Counted from the stretch's first letter, positions 14,659-23,208 are shown. The stretch: DNA of 36,194 nt from a virus (IMGVR_UViG_3300046000_000043:1-36194); one strand, 5' to 3'. Translations and numbers: made by a program. The notes: generated by a model from the letters alone, not told the origin.

Positions 14659-15382
14659 GCTGGCTCTTTTCGCAGGCGCTGGTGGAGGAATACTCGGAGG
14701 CAAGCTCCTTGGATGGCGCACAGTCTGCGCAGTCGAATGGGAAGCCTATCCAGCAAGCGTATTGTGCGCCCGACAAAATGACGGACTTCTCGAAACTTTC
14801 CCGATTTGGGATGACGTACAAACCTTTGACGGAAAGCCGTGGAGAGGAATTGTTGACGTTGTATCGGGAGGCTTTCCATGCCAAGACATCTCCGCAGCGG
14901 GGGGGGGGGGAGGGATTGATGGCGAAAGATCAGGAATGTGGCGAGAAATGGCGCGCATCATTCACGAAGTACAGCCTGGATTCGTTTTCGTGGAAAACTC
15001 ACCAATGCTCACTTCTAGGGGACTTGGAAGAGTTCTTGGAGACTTGGCCAAAATGGGGTTTGATGCGAAATGGGGAGTGTTGGGAGGCGAAGATGTTGGG
15101 GCCGTTCATAGAAGAGACAGAATTTGGATTGTCGCTTCCAACGATAGTCAAATCAGACTCAAATGCGACATCAAAAAACAGATTCCTAAATTCACGCCAT
15201 TTCCGTGGGGCAAAGATGTCAGAGGGATTGAGGATTTGCGAAACAGACCCGACCTCAGTCCATCCATCATTTGGCGAAAAGACTATGGGGTGGCCGACTA
15301 TGTGGACAGGGTTAGCGCCATTGGCAATGGACAAATTCCAAGAGTGGCAGCAACAGCATGGAGGCTTTTAAATGACAAATGA
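14651..15382 (+). CDS. C5 cytosine DNA methyltransferase
   Basis: 243 residues from the ATG at 14651, preceded by AAGG six bases upstream. It transfers a methyl group from SAM to C5 of cytosine in a short DNA target, probably protecting the phage from host restriction. Motifs in order: I LFAGAGGG (6-13), IV SGGFPCQDIS (72-81, catalytic Cys77), VI FVENSPML (113-120), VIII HRRDRIWIVA (153-162) and X RVSAIGNGQIP (about 221-231). The target-recognition stretch between VIII and X is only about 60 residues, making this one of the short members of the family. The gene shares nearly all its bases with another reading frame (14655-15371) and contains a G12 tract at residues 84-88. Confidence 0.93.
   Translation: MNELALFAGAGGGILGGKLLGWRTVCAVEWEAYPASVLCARQNDGLLETFPIWDDVQTFDGKPWRGIVDVVSGGFPCQDISAAGGGGGIDGERSGMWREMARIIHEVQPGFVFVENSPMLTSRGLGRVLGDLAKMGFDAKWGVLGGEDVGAVHRRDRIWIVASNDSQIRLKCDIKKQIPKFTPFPWGKDVRGIEDLRNRPDLSPSIIWRKDYGVADYVDRVSAIGNGQIPRVAATAWRLLNDK
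14655..15371 (+). CDS. Second protein encoded in the +1 frame of the methyltransferase gene
   Basis: 238 residues, open over the full length of the methyltransferase, starting four bases after its ATG. The sequence is not random-looking: it has MSWLFSQALVEEYSEA at the N-terminus, a KPLTESRGEELLTLYREAF block (about 56-74), a Cys/Trp-rich block around CGEKWRASF, SWKTHQCSLL and LMRNGECWE (about 95-145), and the C-terminal MGWPTMWTGLAPL (about 211-223). I recall phage proteins with the same blocks, usually at or overlapping C5 methyltransferase genes, and the WLMGWP-GWT-type signature in particular. Function is unknown; a partner or specificity factor of the methyltransferase is one possibility. 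Translation in parallel is inferred from the conserved-looking sequence. Confidence 0.7.
   Translation: MSWLFSQALVEEYSEASSLDGAQSAQSNGKPIQQAYCAPDKMTDFSKLSRFGMTYKPLTESRGEELLTLYREAFHAKTSPQRGGGEGLMAKDQECGEKWRASFTKYSLDSFSWKTHQCSLLGDLEEFLETWPKWGLMRNGECWEAKMLGPFIEETEFGLSLPTIVKSDSNATSKNRFLNSRHFRGAKMSEGLRICETDPTSVHPSFGEKTMGWPTMWTGLAPLAMDKFQEWQQQHGGF
14899..14910 (+). repeat. G12 homopolymer inside the two-frame methyltransferase locus
   Basis: Twelve consecutive G encode Gly residues just after SAA of the methyltransferase motif IV region. The spacing from SAA to IDGERSG is what related enzymes have, so the tract length keeps the normal frame. Loss of one G would join the methyltransferase N-terminus to the C-terminal part of the second frame; gain of one would do the converse. 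It could be a phase-variable or slippage-prone site, or a place of sequencing uncertainty. Confidence 0.8.
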
Positions 15383-15551
15383 CCTACCACCGGCCATCGA
15401 TGCCTGCCTTGACCTGGTCAATGACTTACTGCACCCAGAAGTCTTTGGCCATGCAATCCCCAATGAAGTCAAAACCCGTGCATTCGTTGTCAAAACAATG
15501 CTGGAGCGCTTGAAAGCCCGAATGGAGACCAGCACATGGCCAGAGGCTTGA
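15372..15551 (+). CDS. 59-residue hypothetical protein of the methyltransferase operon
   Basis: The frame begins at ATG 15372, overlapping the methyltransferase end by 11 bases and the second-frame gene's stop by none. The protein is amphipathic and helical, beginning LPPAIDACLDLVNDLLHPEV and ending in a basic helix (AFVVKTMLERLKARME) and TWPEA. No family is recognised. It overlaps the next gene by 16 bases, consistent with an operon of coupled genes. Confidence 0.6.
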   Translation: MTNDLPPAIDACLDLVNDLLHPEVFGHAIPNEVKTRAFVVKTMLERLKARMETSTWPEA

Positions 15552-15922
15552 AACCCCGTGTAAGCCCTGCCATTGAGGCAGCGCTCCAAAAAAAAAGCAA
15601 TCTGTCAGACCTTGATCTGGCCAAGTTGTGCTTTTGTGCCAGACGCAGTGCTGCGAGGATTCTGTTTGATTTGCACCGCCATGAATTGGTATATATCAGT
15701 GGATATACCAGAGTGAGCGCCAATGGTCAGTGGCGGCCTCTGTGGTCATGGGGTGATGGCATTGACGCTGAAGCGCCTGGGCCAGTGCCAGGCTCAGACC
15801 GAATCAGGAAATACAGAGAGAAAATGTCAGCAGACGACAAAGACTTTGACGCTGCCAGACGCAGGCAGAAAAGACGGGTTGTGAAACGCGACCCACTTGT
15901 GGCCGCGTTTTTTGGGTCTTAG
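15536..15922 (+). CDS. Putative winged-helix-like hypothetical protein
   Basis: 128 residues. The N-terminal half, LSDLDLAKLCFCARRSAARI followed by LFDLHRHELVYISGYTRV, has the helix-helix-strand pattern of a winged helix DNA-binding domain: a short helix, a basic recognition-like helix with Arg-Arg, then two strands. The C-terminal half is highly charged (DKDFDAARRRQKRRVVKR), a likely nucleic-acid-binding tail. GGAG lies eight bases upstream. It is the last gene of the plus-strand operon. Its stop codon is directly adjacent to the stop of the opposing ejection-protein gene, with no terminator visible between them. Confidence 0.55.
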   Translation: MARGLKPRVSPAIEAALQKKSNLSDLDLAKLCFCARRSAARILFDLHRHELVYISGYTRVSANGQWRPLWSWGDGIDAEAPGPVPGSDRIRKYREKMSADDKDFDAARRRQKRRVVKRDPLVAAFFGS

Positions 15923-17779
15923 TTATTCTTGCGCACCAATGGCCGCGCCAAATCCCATTTGTTCAGCCTTTTTGCGCAGTGACTGGGCCAATGGCTCGAC
16001 TTTCATAATGTTGGCCTTGCCCATCATTGTTGCTGCCAACTTGGGATCAAGCATAGCCTCAACAAGCAATTGCTGAATCTGCTGATCAGGCAATTTATAA
16101 AGAAAGTCCAGCGGCCTTGTCATGGTGCGCAGTGTGGTGTTGTCAGCCATTGACTCACTAAACACACGGCCAATCAGGTTGCCCATGCTCATATTTTGGA
16201 ATGTGTTTGAACCAGGGGCTTTCACGCCTGGTGCAGTTGCAGCCTGACCACGATTGATCTCGTTGATGATGTTGTCCAAACGAGTCTGAGCCGCTGGCGA
16301 CAATTGAGTGCCAATTTCCTCTGCCTTGGCGGCCACTTGCCTGCGCAATGCTGACGCTGCCAAGACTGGCTCACCCGTCATCAGGTTAGGCTGACCAGTT
16401 GTGACTTTGGCCTCGATGCCCTGCAACAAGCGCATCTGGTCAATGGCACTCGATGACTTGCCATATTTCTCCATGTAGTTCTTAAAGCCTGGAGCGCCAG
16501 ATTCAATGGCGTTGTCAATGACTGGCAATAGATCAGCCAGCTGGCCCTTTGCCAAACGCAAATTGGCTTGTTCGCCTGCCAACTTGCCAGCCATGGCATC
16601 TGTAATGTCTTTTCTGACACTATACAAAGCCATTGGGTCAATTGTCCCAGTTTCTGGATCGACACGCCTAGCTAATAGATTGTTGACATAGCCCATCGCT
16701 TCATCGACTGATTTGCGCTGGGTTGCAGGGTTGGCCATGATGCCGCTGATGGCGCTTGTGATTGGCTCGACACTTACGGGCTGTTTGTTGGCAAACGCTG
16801 ATTCACGCATTGGGGCTGTGATGCTGGTGCGTTTGGCTTCAGCGTATGGAATAGAGCCAGGCTGAGTTACATCGCCACCACGGCCACCAAGCCTTCTGAA
16901 TGATTCAAGCAAAGCCTGCTGATTTGCAGACAATACGCTTGGGAATGCACCAGACTGGTCCAATGCGCGAATGGCAGTTTCAGCCGCAGCCAAGCCAGGA
17001 TCACGCGCACCAGCTGCTGTCGTGACCCTCACACCTGGGACAAGTGGCTGGGCCTGCTGCAAATTAAGCGCTGCTTGCTCTGGGTTTGTGGCCAGTCGAT
17101 TCAAGACATTGCCAACAATAACCTCACGGCCTGTCTGCGTAAATGGCTTAACCATTGCACCAGGCGCTTCTAAGATTCTTTGTGTAGGTGAGAGCTTTGG
17201 ACCGCCTGGGGCGACCATGCCAGCCAACATTGCACCGCCAACTTGGAGAGCTGGAGGCGCACCACCTTCACGCAACATACCGCCAGCGCCTGATGCTGTC
17301 AATGCAGCCGCTGTCTGAGCCTTGGGGCTTTGCGCAAAGAATTGGGCCAAGTCTCTAGCCACGCCAGGCAGTCTTGGCGCGACTTCACCCGCAATACGGG
17401 CAACACCACCAGTGCCATAACCCGCAGTGGCCACATCTTGCATGATTCGCTCTTGGGGTGTTCTAGCCTCTGGGAATCCAATGCCTGTCAATGTTCTTTC
17501 AACGGCTTGGCTTTGCGTTGGGATTCTTGTCCCAGCAGCCAAGTTAAAAAAGTTGACCATGGGATCGACCACCATAGGCAGCAGGCCACCAGCAGTCAAT
17601 GCCGCTTGAGCCATGGGTCGAGCAGCCATTCCAACTTGACGGCCCAGTGTGTCTGGCGCTTGAGCTGGTGCAGCCACTGGAGGCGGCATTGTCTTTAATA
17701 TTTCGGTGATCTGCTCTTTGGTCATGTCGTCAGGAAACCCGACTGGACCAACACCAATGACATTCACATATTGGGTCAT
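15923..17779 (-). CDS. Large putative internal virion / ejection protein
   Basis: 618 residues, rich in Ala, Gly, Gln and Pro with no enzymatic motif. The N-terminus holds GVGPVGFPDDMTKEQITEIL (about 9-28), a short motif that phages and cell proteins use for small EF-like or helical capping domains. Several hydrophobic Gly/Ala helices follow (about 50-75 and 160-215), then a long helical C-terminal half. This is the composition of podovirus ejection proteins, which are injected with the genome to form a channel across the periplasm. It is the last of four such genes read from 21347 to 15923 and has AAGG before the start. The role is inferred from composition and place. Confidence 0.6.
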   Translation of the reverse strand: MTQYVNVIGVGPVGFPDDMTKEQITEILKTMPPPVAAPAQAPDTLGRQVGMAARPMAQAALTAGGLLPMVVDPMVNFFNLAAGTRIPTQSQAVERTLTGIGFPEARTPQERIMQDVATAGYGTGGVARIAGEVAPRLPGVARDLAQFFAQSPKAQTAAALTASGAGGMLREGGAPPALQVGGAMLAGMVAPGGPKLSPTQRILEAPGAMVKPFTQTGREVIVGNVLNRLATNPEQAALNLQQAQPLVPGVRVTTAAGARDPGLAAAETAIRALDQSGAFPSVLSANQQALLESFRRLGGRGGDVTQPGSIPYAEAKRTSITAPMRESAFANKQPVSVEPITSAISGIMANPATQRKSVDEAMGYVNNLLARRVDPETGTIDPMALYSVRKDITDAMAGKLAGEQANLRLAKGQLADLLPVIDNAIESGAPGFKNYMEKYGKSSSAIDQMRLLQGIEAKVTTGQPNLMTGEPVLAASALRRQVAAKAEEIGTQLSPAAQTRLDNIINEINRGQAATAPGVKAPGSNTFQNMSMGNLIGRVFSESMADNTTLRTMTRPLDFLYKLPDQQIQQLLVEAMLDPKLAATMMGKANIMKVEPLAQSLRKKAEQMGFGAAIGAQE

Positions 17780-17788
17780 AACTTCACC

Positions 17789-19252
17789 TTACTGGTAAAC
17801 ATATTGTTTTTTGACTGGGTCCCATGTTGGGACACCAGACATCATTGGCTGTGCAGCTGGGACAGCAGTCGGTGCTGGTGTTAATGGTGTGTAAGGCTCA
17901 TAAGCCTTGCCAGCGGCCTTTTGCATTCCCAATGTAACCACGCGCCTAGCTTCTGCTTTTTGCGCAATCTTTTCTGCTGTATCGCCCACCATGGGGAAAT
18001 AGGTCGCATATTCTTGTCGCGCCTCATCCACGCCAATGGCAGCGCCAGACTCTTTGCGCAGCTTGGCGCGAATCCAGTCTTGTGCGGCTTGGTCGAACCT
18101 TTGGGTGTCAGCACTTTGGCCGCTTCGAGCCGCTACACCACCTAAAAACGGGATGGCCTCAAGGGTGCGAGTCATTGCTCCTGGTTGTGAGCCAGCAGGC
18201 AAACTGCCAATGATGCTTTGAGCCAATTCCATGCGCTGGGCAAAGCCAGCAGCATTTGTTTCACCCTCTGTCGGCTTACCGCCAGAGACGCCTTTGAGTT
18301 GTTGGCCACCAGCGCCCATGACTGGCATGGCAGCACCGCCTGGTGCTTTTGGCACATAGGCAAAGCCTTCTGGGGTTTCTCTGATCTCTGTCGCACCACG
18401 CAAAAATTCTTGCTGACGCAAACCAAGACCGCCTTGGGCCACGGCCAAGTTGCCTTGAGCCACTTTCAAGTTGGCAATCTCGCTTGGAGTCATTGTCTGG
18501 GCAAATGTTTCGCCACCTTTCAATGATGACTTGTTAACAGCCACAGTCGTGCCACCAAGGTTTTGCAAGACGACATCACGCTTTGGACCAAAGCCTTGCA
18601 TGGTCTTGATATCACCAGACTCAAACTGCTGGACCATGATTGGCTTGCCAGTAGTGTCAGTCACTTCAAATGGCTGGCCAACAACTTTAGCCCGTGGGTT
18701 TAAGTCTCTGGCCATGTCTTGATAGCGTTTTGCCTCTTCGCCTCTGCCTCTTGATGCCAAAAGGTCTGCTGCCCGTTGATACTGAGCCGCTTTAATCTCG
18801 GCATCGCTTGGCGGCTGAATGTTTGCAGCCAGTTCAGCACGGGCCATGGTTGGGCCTGCTTGCATTCCAGGCATGGCCAAAGCCTGCTGCTCTGGACTCA
18901 ATGCAGTTGTTGGTTTGGTAAAAATACTGCCCAATTGGGTTTGCAATTCTTGGGCAGTTTTTGCCTCTTGCAGTTTTTGACCCAAAAGCAAATCTTGCAA
19001 AGAGCTGACACGGGCTTGTTGATAACCTTGCTGACCAGCCTGCAAAGCTGATCCAAGTGCTTGGCCCAAACTGATTGGCGTTGTGCTTCGGCCACTTGCT
19101 TGCAATAGTGCAGCAGCTGCTGAAAGTGTCGCATTACGGCCAAGCAATTTGCGCTGGTCTTCTGTCAGTAATGCGTCAAGTCCTGATGGAGTGCCACCAA
19201 GACCGCCACCACCAAATAAATTGCCTAAATTTGCAAAATCAAAATCAGCCAT
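17789..19252 (-). CDS. Putative internal virion / ejection protein
   Basis: 487 residues, starting with a Gly-rich N-terminus (LFGGGGLGG) and continuing with Gln/Ala-rich helices (about 45-120). A small domain around VGQPFEVTDTTGKPIMVQQF is repeated in many phage virion proteins. A more conserved-looking C-terminal part follows (GFAQRMELAQSIIGSL; a YATYFPMVGDTAEKIAQKAE segment). I recall phage proteins with the same C-terminal region in podovirus tail/ejection clusters, unnamed. It has GGGG before the ATG. Position between two similar proteins supports a virion-internal role. Confidence 0.58.
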   Translation of the reverse strand: MADFDFANLGNLFGGGGLGGTPSGLDALLTEDQRKLLGRNATLSAAAALLQASGRSTTPISLGQALGSALQAGQQGYQQARVSSLQDLLLGQKLQEAKTAQELQTQLGSIFTKPTTALSPEQQALAMPGMQAGPTMARAELAANIQPPSDAEIKAAQYQRAADLLASRGRGEEAKRYQDMARDLNPRAKVVGQPFEVTDTTGKPIMVQQFESGDIKTMQGFGPKRDVVLQNLGGTTVAVNKSSLKGGETFAQTMTPSEIANLKVAQGNLAVAQGGLGLRQQEFLRGATEIRETPEGFAYVPKAPGGAAMPVMGAGGQQLKGVSGGKPTEGETNAAGFAQRMELAQSIIGSLPAGSQPGAMTRTLEAIPFLGGVAARSGQSADTQRFDQAAQDWIRAKLRKESGAAIGVDEARQEYATYFPMVGDTAEKIAQKAEARRVVTLGMQKAAGKAYEPYTPLTPAPTAVPAAQPMMSGVPTWDPVKKQYVYQ

Positions 19253-19262
19253 TTTTTACCCC

Positions 19263-20201
19263 TTAACCAAGTGCGCCAAGAATTCCACCAGCAATTGCGC
19301 CATAAGGGCCGCCTATTTGCGCCCCAGCCGCCGCACCACCAAGAATACCCGCACCCACATTTCTTGTGTATGGAGTCGTTGCCACCATGCCAAGGTTGGC
19401 AGGCTGCGCACCGAGTGAAGACTGGACCACGCCAAGACGCTGGAGGCCAATGTTGCGAATGGCATCCATCTGCTGCTGGTCCAAAGCCTGACGCGCACCG
19501 CCAGCGGCCATGACTGCTTGAGCGCCACCAAGACGCAATGCTTGTTGTTGAGCCGCCAAATTACCTAGCTGGCTTGCACCGCCTAGTCTTAATTGCGCAC
19601 CTTGCAAGCCTGCTTGCTGATTGGCAATATCGGCTGCTGATCTGCGACCAATGTCAGCCTGCTGCATGGCCATTGCCTGGTTAAATGCCTGCTCGTTCAA
19701 AGTTGTGCCTAATGTGGCGGCCTGCTTGGCAAACCCTTGGTTTGTCAAAGCCTCGGCCACACCTTGGCGTGATCCACCAAATGCACGGGCTTGCGTAGCA
19801 CGTTCACCAGTCTGCTGAATGGCAGCGCGTCTTGCAGATTCCAAGTCAGCCAATGCGTTCTCACGCACCATGCTTGTGTATGGGTTCATGTAAGAGCCAA
19901 TTGAGCCTGGGCCTTGACCCATGCTTAAATTAGTCTGCTGCGCTGAAATCTGTGCAGGCTGATAGACACCGCCATAAGCGGCCATTTGGGCTGCCAAGTC
20001 TGTGCCAGATATGCCTGGGCCAGCAAGGCCCGTGTTGACCAGAGCTTCCTCGCCTGCCTGATACATTGGGTTGTAGCCAGCAAATTGCTGGACTGGCAAA
20101 GCACCAGCGACCCCTTGGGCCTGCTGAAAGTTGGCCAAGAATGCTTCTTTGATCTGTGGATCAATGGAGCTTGTTGACGTTGTTGTTCCACCTTTTGACA
20201 T
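19263..20201 (-). CDS. Putative virion protein with C-terminal glycine zipper
   Basis: 312 residues, low complexity in Gln, Ala and Gly with long helical repeats. The central segment SYMNPYTSMVRENALADLES and the ATQARAFGGSRQGVAEAL block (about 134-151) recur in uncultured phage genomes as I recall them. The C-terminus GILGGAAAGAQIGGPYGAIA is a glycine-zipper membrane-inserting sequence. Such a tail would fit a protein that enters or crosses the cell envelope during DNA ejection. AAGGTGG precedes the start. Confidence 0.6.
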   Translation of the reverse strand: MSKGGTTTSTSSIDPQIKEAFLANFQQAQGVAGALPVQQFAGYNPMYQAGEEALVNTGLAGPGISGTDLAAQMAAYGGVYQPAQISAQQTNLSMGQGPGSIGSYMNPYTSMVRENALADLESARRAAIQQTGERATQARAFGGSRQGVAEALTNQGFAKQAATLGTTLNEQAFNQAMAMQQADIGRRSAADIANQQAGLQGAQLRLGGASQLGNLAAQQQALRLGGAQAVMAAGGARQALDQQQMDAIRNIGLQRLGVVQSSLGAQPANLGMVATTPYTRNVGAGILGGAAAGAQIGGPYGAIAGGILGALG

Positions 20202-20210
20202 ATTGCCACC

Positions 20211-21347
20211 TTATCCCAGTAAAGATTTCATTTTCTTGGCAGGCACTTTGCCTTCGTTGATCATGTCCAGAAGACCGCGGCCATACTTATCGACTGAAGA
20301 CTTCTTGATCACATACTCGCCAATATCAAGATTGACAGCGCCATCATCTGGACCAGGTGGGTTTGCGCCAAACATCAAACCGCCATGGACATAGCCGCCT
20401 TTGGCCATTGCGTTACCAGTTCCAGCGCCAGCGCCAGTTCCTCCACCGCCACCGCCACCGCCACCGCCATCACCGCCATCACCGCCAACATCATAGTAGT
20501 CAGCCAATGTCGTTCCAGCGTTTGCCGCAGCGGCTCTGGCCACATTAGCCGCAGCAATCTGGTCATACAAAGCAGGGTTATAGCCACCCATTGCTTGGCC
20601 TGCCACCACATTGGCGTATGGATTGCCGACTGGGCGCATCTGGCCCATGATCTGCGAATATGGTGAGCCAGCCCCACCAACTACATTGGGGTTGTACTGA
20701 GCGCCAATGGGAATGGATGTGTAATTTCTAAAGTTCTGCTCAAAGCCTTGAGTGGCATTTGCAAATGGAGTCGTGCCAGTCACACTGGTTGAACCAGTTG
20801 GGGCAAGTAAACCAGGCGTTGTTACTGGCGTTGTTACTGGCGTTGTTACACCAGTTCTTTGCAATGCAGCCAAACGCGCTGCTTCAGCAGCTGCCACCGC
20901 ATTGCGTTGTTGCAATGCTAAAGCCGCCTCATTTTGTCTAGTCACCAAGTCGGCTTGGGTTTGTCCCACCGCTGCTTGTTGTGTTGTATTTAAAAGACCA
21001 GCAGAAGTTCTAGCCGCCAAGTTTCTGGCATCAATTAAAGCCTGACTGGCCGTTGTGTCTCTTGCTGTACGCGCTGCAAGTTCTGCATCAGCTGCGGCAT
21101 CTGCAATCAATTCAGCCTGAGTCTTTGGCACTGCTGTCGCATATTGAGACGCGACACTCTGGGTCGTCACACCAGTCGCACGGGCCACATCTTCTGGGCT
21201 AATGCCAAGTCGATCCATTTCAATGCGCAACATGGCATTGCTGGTATTGTTTTTCTGTGCATCAAGCACAGCATTAAAAATGTTCCGATCGAATTCGGCC
21301 TGCGTCATGCCGTTGGCCAATGCCCAATTGAGTGCTTCTGATGCCAT
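20211..21347 (-). CDS. Putative virion protein with poly-Gly linker and conserved C-terminal domain
   Basis: 378 residues. It opens with a short helical domain (residues 1-60), followed by Ala-rich helices with a TTPVTTPVTTPG repeat at about 167-178, and a Gly tract of ten near residue 292-301. The last 60 residues form a separate domain (GGYVHGGLMFGANPPGP, DDGAVNLDIGEYVIKKSSVD, KYGRGLLDMINEG). That C-terminal domain occurs at the end of many phage structural proteins as I recall. The gene is first of the four Ala/Gly-rich genes and starts 10 bases after the GNAT-like gene's stop. The role is inferred. Confidence 0.58.
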   Translation of the reverse strand: MASEALNWALANGMTQAEFDRNIFNAVLDAQKNNTSNAMLRIEMDRLGISPEDVARATGVTTQSVASQYATAVPKTQAELIADAAADAELAARTARDTTASQALIDARNLAARTSAGLLNTTQQAAVGQTQADLVTRQNEAALALQQRNAVAAAEAARLAALQRTGVTTPVTTPVTTPGLLAPTGSTSVTGTTPFANATQGFEQNFRNYTSIPIGAQYNPNVVGGAGSPYSQIMGQMRPVGNPYANVVAGQAMGGYNPALYDQIAAANVARAAAANAGTTLADYYDVGGDGGDGGGGGGGGGGTGAGAGTGNAMAKGGYVHGGLMFGANPPGPDDGAVNLDIGEYVIKKSSVDKYGRGLLDMINEGKVPAKKMKSLLG

Positions 21348-21356
21348 ATTTATCCC

Positions 21357-21725
21357 CTAAAGTTCCTTTGCCATTACAGACCATTGTGGACTGTAACCTT
21401 CGTCTTTCAAAAATGTCTTTGCCCAGCCTCTTCGGCCTGCCAAAGTCACCCTGGTGCAACCAACTGATTTGCCCCAGGATTCGATCAATGGTCTCATCCT
21501 TGAGAGTTCATCTAGGTCGCCACCAGCCAGAAAATAATGCAAATTCTTTAGCCTGGGATAGACAATGATCTCTGTCAATACCACCGAGTCCTTGGCTGGC
21601 CACAGCTGTAATCTGTGATCCTCAACCATCTCAGCGACATCGTCAAAATTATGTGTGCCTCCAGAGTATTCTAATGCCGCCTCCACATGATGGCGCAACC
21701 TCTCCAGTTGTTCTTTGTCGCTCAT
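21357..21725 (-). CDS. GNAT-like phage protein between hub and ejection genes
   Basis: 122 residues. The sequence has the strand and helix order of a small N-acetyltransferase: LWPAKDSVVLTEIIVYPRLK (strand region), FLAGGDLDEL, then a GCTRVTLAGRRGWAKTFL segment (about 89-106) at the acetyl-CoA binding position. I recall this family as a widely distributed phage protein next to tail hub genes, unnamed. It is tightly coupled to the hub gene (ATGA overlap). Enzymatic activity is not proven; it may be a structural GNAT fold. Confidence 0.62.
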   Translation of the reverse strand: MSDKEQLERLRHHVEAALEYSGGTHNFDDVAEMVEDHRLQLWPAKDSVVLTEIIVYPRLKNLHYFLAGGDLDELSRMRPLIESWGKSVGCTRVTLAGRRGWAKTFLKDEGYSPQWSVMAKEL

Positions 21726-23200
21726 CGCTTACCAGCTGGCACAGCGTCAAGTCTCATCACGCCAATGCGCCAGTCGGCCAAAGTGTTGCCAGTCACCTTC
21801 ATGTTGACTTGACGGCCAGAAAACCGGACAGAAGTCGGGTTGGCTGCCGTGTATGGTCCAAATGACGATTGTGTGCCTGTCGGGTAATTGCGGGTTTTGA
21901 ATGAAACCACCGCCTCACCCAGCGTCTGCTCGTCTGGGACAACTTGGCGCACAGACATGATATTGTCGCCATTGCCCAATTGGACTGGTCCGGACTCAGC
22001 GTAAAGGCTGGCGCTGTCATAGTTAAAGCCAACCTCATGCTCGTAAATGTAGCCAGTGCTTGAGACCATTAAAGGGTATGTGTAAACACCAGCGTCAACC
22101 CCAGCAGTTCGCCCCAATGTGCCAATGTTCCAGTGGTTTTCGCGGTAGTTAAAAGTGACATAAGAGTCATTCTCATTGCTGCCACTTGATGGATAGAACC
22201 ACCAGATTTCACCAAACTTGCTGACATGGACCGCATAAATCTTAGATGCCTGGGCAAAGTTGATATTGGCAAAAATGTAATCTGACACATCACTTGGCAG
22301 TGGTTTGACATAGCCGTCATATATCCAAAAGCCAGAATTGCTCATCCAAATGGCTGCCGTGTCAATGGCCGCCACAGCCTGGGCCGAAATGAGGCCGCAG
22401 CCGCTTGCAGCCTTCTCAAAGCCATAAACAAATGGAGCGCCAACATACTGGGCCGTGTGGACATCCACATCTGTAAACAGTAGGTTGACACCCTTGACCC
22501 GCTTGCCAGCGATCAGTGTGCCAGGGCTTGCCAAGTCATAGTCGCCTGCCAGATTGTCGCCTGCTGGTGTCCACTGGGTATTGTTCTCTTGGTCGCACCA
22601 CTGCACTTTGCGTGGGTTTCCACCAGCGCCAAGGGCAAAGATAATGCGCTCTTGGGTGACTAAAACCGCCTTGTTGTTGACTGGTGCATTGGTAATTGCC
22701 GCTGCCAGCGTAGGCGTGGCAAAGCCCAATTGCCACTCGTAAATCTTGCCATCGGTGCTGGAGCAAGCAATCAAATACTCGCCCCATGTATCAAGTGACC
22801 AAGTGGTGGCTGCAATGGGTGTTCCAGTGTCTGGCCGTGCCACGCCATAGGCCAATGTGCCATAAGTGCTGTAACCATAGCCTGTCAGCACTGTGGAGCT
22901 GGCATAGCCACTTGTGAAGCCTGTGGGCGTGATGTCTTTGAGTGTTCCAGCCTCATTCATGGCGTAGAGCTTGGAATGCGTTCCAGCGCCAATGTATCGG
23001 TTGCCACTGTTATCGCGCCAAGTAATGATGCCTCGGCATGAGCCTGTCATCTGTGAGCTTGACCTGGTGCGCCATCCATTGATGGGGCGCAGTGTCCCTT
23101 CATACCAGCGAACTAGGTTTGCGTCATACCAGCGGCCTGCTGCCTGGTATTCAGTACCATTTCGGAAAACACCTGGGGGTAGCTTTAAAGGTATGTACAT
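21722..23200 (-). CDS. Tail hub / packaged-DNA stabilisation protein (P22 gp10-like)
   Basis: 492 residues. P22 gp10 and relatives sit below the portal-adaptor ring, seal the packaged DNA and carry the tail needle and spikes. The N-terminus MYIPLKLPPGVFRNGTEYQA followed by GRWYDANLVRWYEG is typical of this protein group, and the remainder reads as many short beta strands with Trp, Gly and Asn turns (QWCDQENNTQWTP, GFWIYDGYVKPLP, FGEIWWFYPSSG) fitting a beta-propeller-like body. The length fits the family. It lies between a beta-rich fibre-like protein and the ejection genes, as expected in the P22-type layout. Confidence 0.75.
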   Translation of the reverse strand: MYIPLKLPPGVFRNGTEYQAAGRWYDANLVRWYEGTLRPINGWRTRSSSQMTGSCRGIITWRDNSGNRYIGAGTHSKLYAMNEAGTLKDITPTGFTSGYASSTVLTGYGYSTYGTLAYGVARPDTGTPIAATTWSLDTWGEYLIACSSTDGKIYEWQLGFATPTLAAAITNAPVNNKAVLVTQERIIFALGAGGNPRKVQWCDQENNTQWTPAGDNLAGDYDLASPGTLIAGKRVKGVNLLFTDVDVHTAQYVGAPFVYGFEKAASGCGLISAQAVAAIDTAAIWMSNSGFWIYDGYVKPLPSDVSDYIFANINFAQASKIYAVHVSKFGEIWWFYPSSGSNENDSYVTFNYRENHWNIGTLGRTAGVDAGVYTYPLMVSSTGYIYEHEVGFNYDSASLYAESGPVQLGNGDNIMSVRQVVPDEQTLGEAVVSFKTRNYPTGTQSSFGPYTAANPTSVRFSGRQVNMKVTGNTLADWRIGVMRLDAVPAGKR

Positions 23201-23208
23201 GGCAGTAT

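Noticed and set aside
14248-14884. Minus-strand frames opposite the methyltransferase operon
   Set aside because: They run against the plus-strand genes, one spans a promoter region, and none has recognisable blocks, unlike the +1 frame.
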